Program-made: the position numbers and the translations under genes
Part shown: piece by piece, positions 59,770 through 64,000 of the stretch
Layout: each line of letters begins with the position of its first letter
Numbering within the stretch: the stretch's first letter is position 1
Assembly: GCF_009925085.1 (NCBI RefSeq)
Contig: NZ_JAABNR010000009.1
Location: forward strand, 124,001-188,000
DNA length: 64,000 nt
Direction: 5' to 3'
Origin: Stagnihabitans tardus
GTDB taxonomy: Bacteria > Pseudomonadota > Alphaproteobacteria > Rhodobacterales > Rhodobacteraceae
Notes under the pieces: model-generated
Seen by the model: only the letters and a program-made list of their open reading frames with translations
The model's database searches: none
Told to the model about the DNA's origin: nothing

Positions 59770-60473
59770 AGCGACAGGTGATAGACCCGGGCGCTGCGGT
59801 CAAAGCCCACGATGCGGCGGCCTGATGCAAAGGCCGCCTCGAGCGCCGCGCGCAGGGCTTGGCGCAGGGCTGCGGCCTGGTCGGGGTCCTGGGCGGCCAG
59901 GGCCGCGATATCTTCGGGCAGGGGGAGCGCCAGGGGTTCGGAGGCCACCGCCGGGGCCTGACCGCCAAGCCGGGCGGAGACGCCGGGGGAGGCCAGCTCC
60001 CAATCGGCCAAGAGCCGGTCAGAGCCCAGGCCCCGGTTGATCCCCGCCATCTCGCCGTAATAATCGCGCAGATAGACCCCGGCCTCGGCGCCCAGGCGGT
60101 CGATGTTCAAAGTCGCATTGACCACCCGCAAAGGGTCGAAGGTCCAGCGCACCCTTGCGATCCCCCGCGCCAGGCACCAGCCGCGCTGGTAAAGCTTCAG
60201 CCGCACCCCAAGCCCCAGACCCCGCGCCTGGGGCAGGACCGCCAGGCGGTGCGAGTACTGGACTGTGGCCTCCCGCGTCGGAAAGCCGAAGACATAGCCC
60301 ATCAGCCGCCCCTGAACGAAGGCGCCGCCCACCAGCCCGCCCGCGGCCTGGATCGCCAGCATCAGGTCGGCGGGGTCGGGTTGGTCGCCCTCGCCCCAGA
60401 CCGCGCGCTGGAGGGCCTCGGCCTCTTGCAGCTCGGCCATGCCGTGCAAATCGCGGAAGGTGACGTCGGTCAT
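59766..60473 (-). CDS. GNAT acyltransferase coupled to an enolase-family racemase
   Basis: Acyl-CoA-dependent N-acyltransferase of 235 residues in the COG3375-like group. LAVLPQARGLGLGVRLKLYQRG is the CoA-binding motif. The central VRWTFDPLRVVNATLNIDRLGA block is characteristic. It overlaps the racemase-like gene by four bases. In Geobacillus a GNAT N-succinyltransferase partners N-succinylamino acid racemase to convert D- to L-amino acids, and a similar role is inferred here. Confidence 0.75.
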   Translation of the reverse strand: MTDVTFRDLHGMAELQEAEALQRAVWGEGDQPDPADLMLAIQAAGGLVGGAFVQGRLMGYVFGFPTREATVQYSHRLAVLPQARGLGLGVRLKLYQRGWCLARGIARVRWTFDPLRVVNATLNIDRLGAEAGVYLRDYYGEMAGINRGLGSDRLLADWELASPGVSARLGGQAPAVASEPLALPLPEDIAALAAQDPDQAAALRQALRAALEAAFASGRRIVGFDRSARVYHLSL

Positions 60474-61585
60474 GCGGAAAAATCCTCAAGCGAGATTGTG
60501 GCATGGGGCAGGTAATCCAGATCCAGCGTCACGCCAATCCCCGGGCCCTTGGGCACCGGCATCCGGCCCGCCGTGGTTTCCAGCTTTTGTTCCACGATGT
60601 CGCGGGTGAAATAGCGGCTGGCCGAGGAGGTGTCGCCGGGCTTGGTGAAGCCGGGGAGCGTCGAGATATGGATGTTATGGGCGCGGCCCACGCCTGATTC
60701 CAGCATCCCCCCGCACCAGACCGGCACCTGGAAGGCGGAGCAAAGGTCATGGATGCGCCGTGCCTCGACATGGCCTCCGACGCGGCCCACCTTGATGTTG
60801 ATGACCCGCGCCGCATCGGTTTGCAGCGCCTTGCGGGCGTGGTCGAGGGTGCGGATGCATTCATCGAGGCAAAGCGGCGTCCTGATCCGCCGCTGCAAGG
60901 TCGCGTGGTCGTGGATGTCGTCCCAGGCGAGCGGCTGTTCGATGTAATCGAGCCCAAAGTCATCCATCGCCGCGATCAGCCCGCTGTCGGCCAAGGTATA
61001 GCAGCAATTGGCGTCCACCGTCAGATGGGCGTCCGGATACTCCGCCCTCACCGCCCGCAGAAGCCCCAGGTCATGGCCCGGCTTCACCTTCAGCTTGATC
61101 CGCTTGTAGCCCTGGTCCAGGTGGCTGCCCACCCGCTCCAGCGTCTGCGCAATCGGCCCGATCCCCAGCGAGACGCCCACGTCGATCGCATCCCCCTCAC
61201 CGCCCAGTAGCGTCTGCAAGGGCAGGCCAAGGCTCTTCGCCCAAAGGTCCCAGAAGGCCATCTCGACCGTCGCCTTGGCCATGTGATTGGCCCGCCAGGG
61301 CGCCAGAACCCGAGCCAGCGCCTCGGGGTTGGCGAAACTGCGGCCGAGGACCTGCGGCAGAAGCACCTTCTCCAACAGGTCCATGGCCCCTGCCACGGTC
61401 TCTTCCAGATAGTCGGGCAGCGGGTCCATCACCCCCTCGGCATAGCCCTCGAGCCCCCCCGATTTCAGCGTCAGCAGAGGAAAGACCTTCTCGGTCAAGG
61501 TCCCCGTCGCAATCGTGAAGGGCGTGACCAGCGGCAGGCGCACCAGGCGCAGGGTGGCGGCCTCGATCTTCAAGGGTGCTGTCAT
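60470..61585 (-). CDS. Enolase-superfamily N-acylamino acid racemase/OSBS-like
   Basis: Muconate-lactonising subgroup enolase of 371 residues. Catalytic Lys pair K164/K166 (KLKVK) and K265 (NIKVG), and metal ligands D191, E216 and D241, are all present. WCGGMLESGVGRAHNIHIS is typical of OSBS/NSAR proteins. No menaquinone genes are around and a GNAT is fused by overlap, so N-acylamino acid racemase is more likely than o-succinylbenzoate synthase. First gene of a two-gene operon divergent from an RpiR regulator. Confidence 0.8.
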   Translation of the reverse strand: MTAPLKIEAATLRLVRLPLVTPFTIATGTLTEKVFPLLTLKSGGLEGYAEGVMDPLPDYLEETVAGAMDLLEKVLLPQVLGRSFANPEALARVLAPWRANHMAKATVEMAFWDLWAKSLGLPLQTLLGGEGDAIDVGVSLGIGPIAQTLERVGSHLDQGYKRIKLKVKPGHDLGLLRAVRAEYPDAHLTVDANCCYTLADSGLIAAMDDFGLDYIEQPLAWDDIHDHATLQRRIRTPLCLDECIRTLDHARKALQTDAARVINIKVGRVGGHVEARRIHDLCSAFQVPVWCGGMLESGVGRAHNIHISTLPGFTKPGDTSSASRYFTRDIVEQKLETTAGRMPVPKGPGIGVTLDLDYLPHATISLEDFSA

Positions 61586-61640
61586 TTTGGGCTCCTGTCC
61601 CGGAGGGTTCGTTTCAGCTTACTTGCAAGATTGACCGATT

Positions 61641-61649
61641 GAAAGTTTC
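61641..61649. promoter_or_regulatory. Candidate RpiR operator
   Basis: GAAAGTTTC is a perfect short palindrome, and GAAAG (61641-61645) with CTTTC (61658-61662) gives a wider inverted repeat. It lies between the racemase-like gene and the RpiR gene, 34 bases before the latter. Confidence 0.4.
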
Positions 61650-61682
61650 CTGTCACTCTTTCTTTAACCAAGGGAGATCAGG

Positions 61683-62579
61683 GTGGACGACGGGTCCGAC
61701 AGCACCAGCGATCTGCGCAACCGCCTGGCCCAGGCGCAGGACGCGGGCACGCCCTCCGAACGCGCGATTGCGCATTACCTGCTGACCAACCTCTCGGCGC
61801 TCCCTTTCGAGACGGCGGCCACCGTGGCCGCCAAGGTGGGCGTGTCGGAGGCCTCGGTGGGGCGGTTTTGCCGGTCGATCGGTTATCGGCATCTGAAAGA
61901 GCTGAAGGGGTCCTTGCAGGCCGACCTTGGCGACAAGGCCTGGCTGATCGGCGACCGGTTGAAGGAATTCCACGCGCGCTCGCGCGACGGCCATGAACTC
62001 TCCCGCGCGCTTGAGCGTGAGATTGCCGCCCTGGTCACGGTCTATGAACTGGCCGCCAGCGCGCCCTTTGCGGCGGCGGTGCAAAGGCTGGCCCGCAGGC
62101 GGCATGTCTTTGTCGCGGGCTTTCAGACCGAGCGGGGCCATGCGGCAGAGTTGGTGCATAACCTGCAATACCTCCGCCCCGGGGTGCAGCTGGCCGATGT
62201 CGCGGGCGGGCATTTCGCCGAGGTCCTGCTGTCGGACCCCGAGGAGACCACCCTCGTCCTGGTCGACGGCCGCCGCTATTCCCGCCTGACCCGCGACCTG
62301 GCCCTTGCTGCTCGGGACGAGGGCATCCCGGTTACCCTGATCACCGATCCCTATTGCGACTGGGCGCCCGGCCTTGTGACCGAGGTCTTCCCGGTGCCCA
62401 CCGACCTCAACCACTTCTGGGACACGACCTCTGCCATGTCCTCCTTGATCGGGCTCCTGGTCAACGGGGTCTTTGCCGAACTCGGCGCCGAGGTCGAGGA
62501 CCGCATGGCCCGCGTCTCGGCGCTTTACAGCGACTTCATCGGACATACCGCCCCGGGGCGCAACCCGGGCAAACCCTAG
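61683..62579 (+). CDS. MurR/RpiR-family regulator
   Basis: Transcriptional regulator of 298 residues. The N-terminal helix-turn-helix (TPSERAIAHYLLTNLSALPFETAATVAAKVGVSEASVGRFCRSIGY) precedes a SIS domain with HVFVAGFQTERGHAAELVHNLQYL, which normally binds phosphosugars. It uses a GTG start with AAGGGAG upstream. It is divergent from the racemase operon and 16 bases from an ABC binding protein, so it probably controls both. Confidence 0.88.
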   Translation: MDDGSDSTSDLRNRLAQAQDAGTPSERAIAHYLLTNLSALPFETAATVAAKVGVSEASVGRFCRSIGYRHLKELKGSLQADLGDKAWLIGDRLKEFHARSRDGHELSRALEREIAALVTVYELAASAPFAAAVQRLARRRHVFVAGFQTERGHAAELVHNLQYLRPGVQLADVAGGHFAEVLLSDPEETTLVLVDGRRYSRLTRDLALAARDEGIPVTLITDPYCDWAPGLVTEVFPVPTDLNHFWDTTSAMSSLIGLLVNGVFAELGAEVEDRMARVSALYSDFIGHTAPGRNPGKP

Positions 62580-62595
62580 CAACAGTGAGGATATC

Positions 62596-64000
62596 ATGAC
62601 CTTTTCCTTCAAAAAGACCCTTCTGGCCGCCTCGGTCAGCTTGGCGGCCCTGATGGGCGCGGCCAAGGCGCAAGAGGCGGTCTTCGTGCTGGCGACCTCC
62701 GAGGTCGGCACGCCGACCTATAACCCGATCAAGGCGGGGAACCTGAACAAGGCCACGACGCTGATCTTCGACCGCATGGTCTCTCAGGCCGCCGACCTCT
62801 CCTATCACCCCTGGCTGGCGGAAAGCTGGGAAGAGGCCGCCGACGGCATGTCCTGGACCTTCCACCTCAAGCCCGGGGTGACGTTCCACAATGGCGAGCC
62901 CTTCAACGCCCAGACGATCAAGGACTGGATCCCGCTCTTTGCCGGGTCCGACAACGCCTATATGGTCGAGGCCATTGCCGAGGTTCAGGTCGTCGATGAC
63001 CTGACCGTCAAATTCGTCATGTCGCGGCCCGAGCCGAACATGCTGTACAACCTCTCCTCCAGCTTCATGTCGGTGGTGGAGCCCAAGGCCTTCGTGGCGC
63101 TGGGCGACAACTACGGCGTGACCGAGGTCTATGGCACCGGCCCCTTCAAGCTGGAGAGCTTCACCATCGGGCAAGAGACGGTTCTGGTGCGGAACGACGA
63201 CTACACCTGGGGCTCGCCCCTGGCCAAGAACCAGGGCCCGGCCAAGATCGCGCGGCTGACCTTCCGCGAGATCCCCGAAGACAGCACCGCCTTCCTGGAG
63301 CTGAAGACCGGCGGCGTCGACATGCTGATGACGGTGCCGGCCGACCTGATGGGCGAGGTCCAGAAGGAGGCCAACCTGACCCTCCTGACCATGCCCGGCC
63401 AGGACGTCTATTACATGCCGATGAACGTGACCAAGGCGCCTTTCGACGACATCAAGGTGCGCGAGGCCGCGGCCAAGGCGATCAACCAGGAGGAAATCCT
63501 GGCCTCGGTCTTTGGCGGCGTGGGTTCGGTGGCCAACACCTTCCTGATCTCGGCCCTGCCGGAAAGCCATGTCTCGGACACGTCCAAGATCTCCTATGAC
63601 CCGGCCAAGGCCAATGCGCTGCTGGACGAGGCCGGTTGGGTGATGGGTGAGGGCGGCGTCCGCATGAAGGACGGCCAGCCCCTGAAGATCACCCTCTGGA
63701 CCCAAAGCGACAGCGTCTTCCGCCGCCTGACCGAGGTCGTGCAGGCCCAGCTGAAAGCCGTGGGGATCGAGGCCGAGATCACGACCTTCGACAGTTCCAT
63801 GATCCGCGACCAATACAAGACGGGTGAGCAACAGGCCGCCGTCCGCTCCTACAACTGGGACAATGCCGATATCGTCGACTGGTTCTTCGGTGGCGACCGT
63901 CTGGGCTATCCCAATGTCTCGATGTTCAACGATCCCAAGGCCGAAGAGCTGCGCGCCAAGGCCATGACCGGCTCCAAGAACATGGAAGAGCGGGTGGCCA
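62596..64000 (+). CDS. Peptide/nickel-type ABC substrate-binding protein, 5' part
   Basis: Periplasmic binding protein of family 5, with 468 codons visible before the window ends with no stop. MTFSFKKTLLAASVSLAALMGAAKA is a Sec signal peptide. WEEAADGMSWTFHLKPGVTFHNGEPFNAQTIKDW and YGTGPFKLESF are the SBP_bac_5 signatures. It follows the RpiR gene by 16 bases. Presumably permease and ATPase genes lie beyond the right edge. Ligands of this family include oligopeptides, D-amino-acid-containing peptides and muropeptides. Confidence 0.92.
   Translation, partial: MTFSFKKTLLAASVSLAALMGAAKAQEAVFVLATSEVGTPTYNPIKAGNLNKATTLIFDRMVSQAADLSYHPWLAESWEEAADGMSWTFHLKPGVTFHNGEPFNAQTIKDWIPLFAGSDNAYMVEAIAEVQVVDDLTVKFVMSRPEPNMLYNLSSSFMSVVEPKAFVALGDNYGVTEVYGTGPFKLESFTIGQETVLVRNDDYTWGSPLAKNQGPAKIARLTFREIPEDSTAFLELKTGGVDMLMTVPADLMGEVQKEANLTLLTMPGQDVYYMPMNVTKAPFDDIKVREAAAKAINQEEILASVFGGVGSVANTFLISALPESHVSDTSKISYDPAKANALLDEAGWVMGEGGVRMKDGQPLKITLWTQSDSVFRRLTEVVQAQLKAVGIEAEITTFDSSMIRDQYKTGEQQAAVRSYNWDNADIVDWFFGGDRLGYPNVSMFNDPKAEELRAKAMTGSKNMEERVA

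Overview
The window is a GC-rich, densely coded chromosomal segment that looks like Rhodobacterales (Rhodobacteraceae). The evidence is a GcrA cell-cycle regulator, a membrane urate oxidase PuuD with a C-terminal cytochrome c domain, a DUF2793 spike-like protein of the kind seen in Rhodobacter phages and gene transfer agents, DUF1501/DUF1800 and DUF2062 genes, and the order rpoZ, RelA/SpoT homolog, DUF2062, pdxJ, acpS, lepB, rnc. There is no rRNA, CRISPR array or recognisable insertion sequence. One tRNA is present, Gly-UCC.

Layout. 1-5.4 kb: end of an NhaD antiporter, an SMP-30 lactonase overlapping 6-phosphogluconate dehydrogenase, a divergent GAPDH-like gene and rpe. 5.5-9.8 kb: a PLP phospho-lyase/aminotransferase overlapping an APH-type kinase, an endonuclease/exonuclease/phosphatase protein and an alpha/beta hydrolase. 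9.8-13.2 kb: ureide and urate catabolism (allA, hydrolase, LysR regulator, divergent puuD). 13.2-19.3 kb: acyltransferase, ArgP-like regulator with divergent LysE exporter, and a 1096-residue DUF2793/beta-helix protein. 19.3-30.2 kb: rpmB, meaB, a BglII-like/MT-A70 restriction-modification pair, rimO, small exported proteins, hrpB and gcrA. 30.4-32.2 kb: SRAP gene, a repeat-rich island carrying a small secreted gene behind nine GTCAG repeats, and the tRNA. 32.2-45 kb: housekeeping genes (rnhA, ispH, folK, rpoZ, RelA/SpoT, pdxJ, acpS, lepB, rnc). 45-53 kb: accessory genes (RTX protein, two-component system, SDR, lactonase-like MBL, aminotransferase). 53-59.8 kb: a TetR-controlled operon with a Rieske oxygenase, a polyamine/betaine-type ABC transporter, a DMSP-lyase-family cupin and a small cupin. 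59.8-64 kb: a GNAT overlapping an N-acylamino-acid-racemase-like enolase, a divergent RpiR regulator and a peptide-type ABC binding protein cut by the window edge.

The two catabolic loci at the right end look most worth experimental follow-up. The first appears to import and degrade a quaternary amine or sulfonium compound. The second appears to salvage D-amino acids or peptides through N-acylation and racemisation. At the DNA level, several families of dispersed palindromes stand out. One is an oriented element that begins exactly at stop codons and leads into a GC-rich hairpin. The GTCAG microsatellite is a candidate phase-variation switch.
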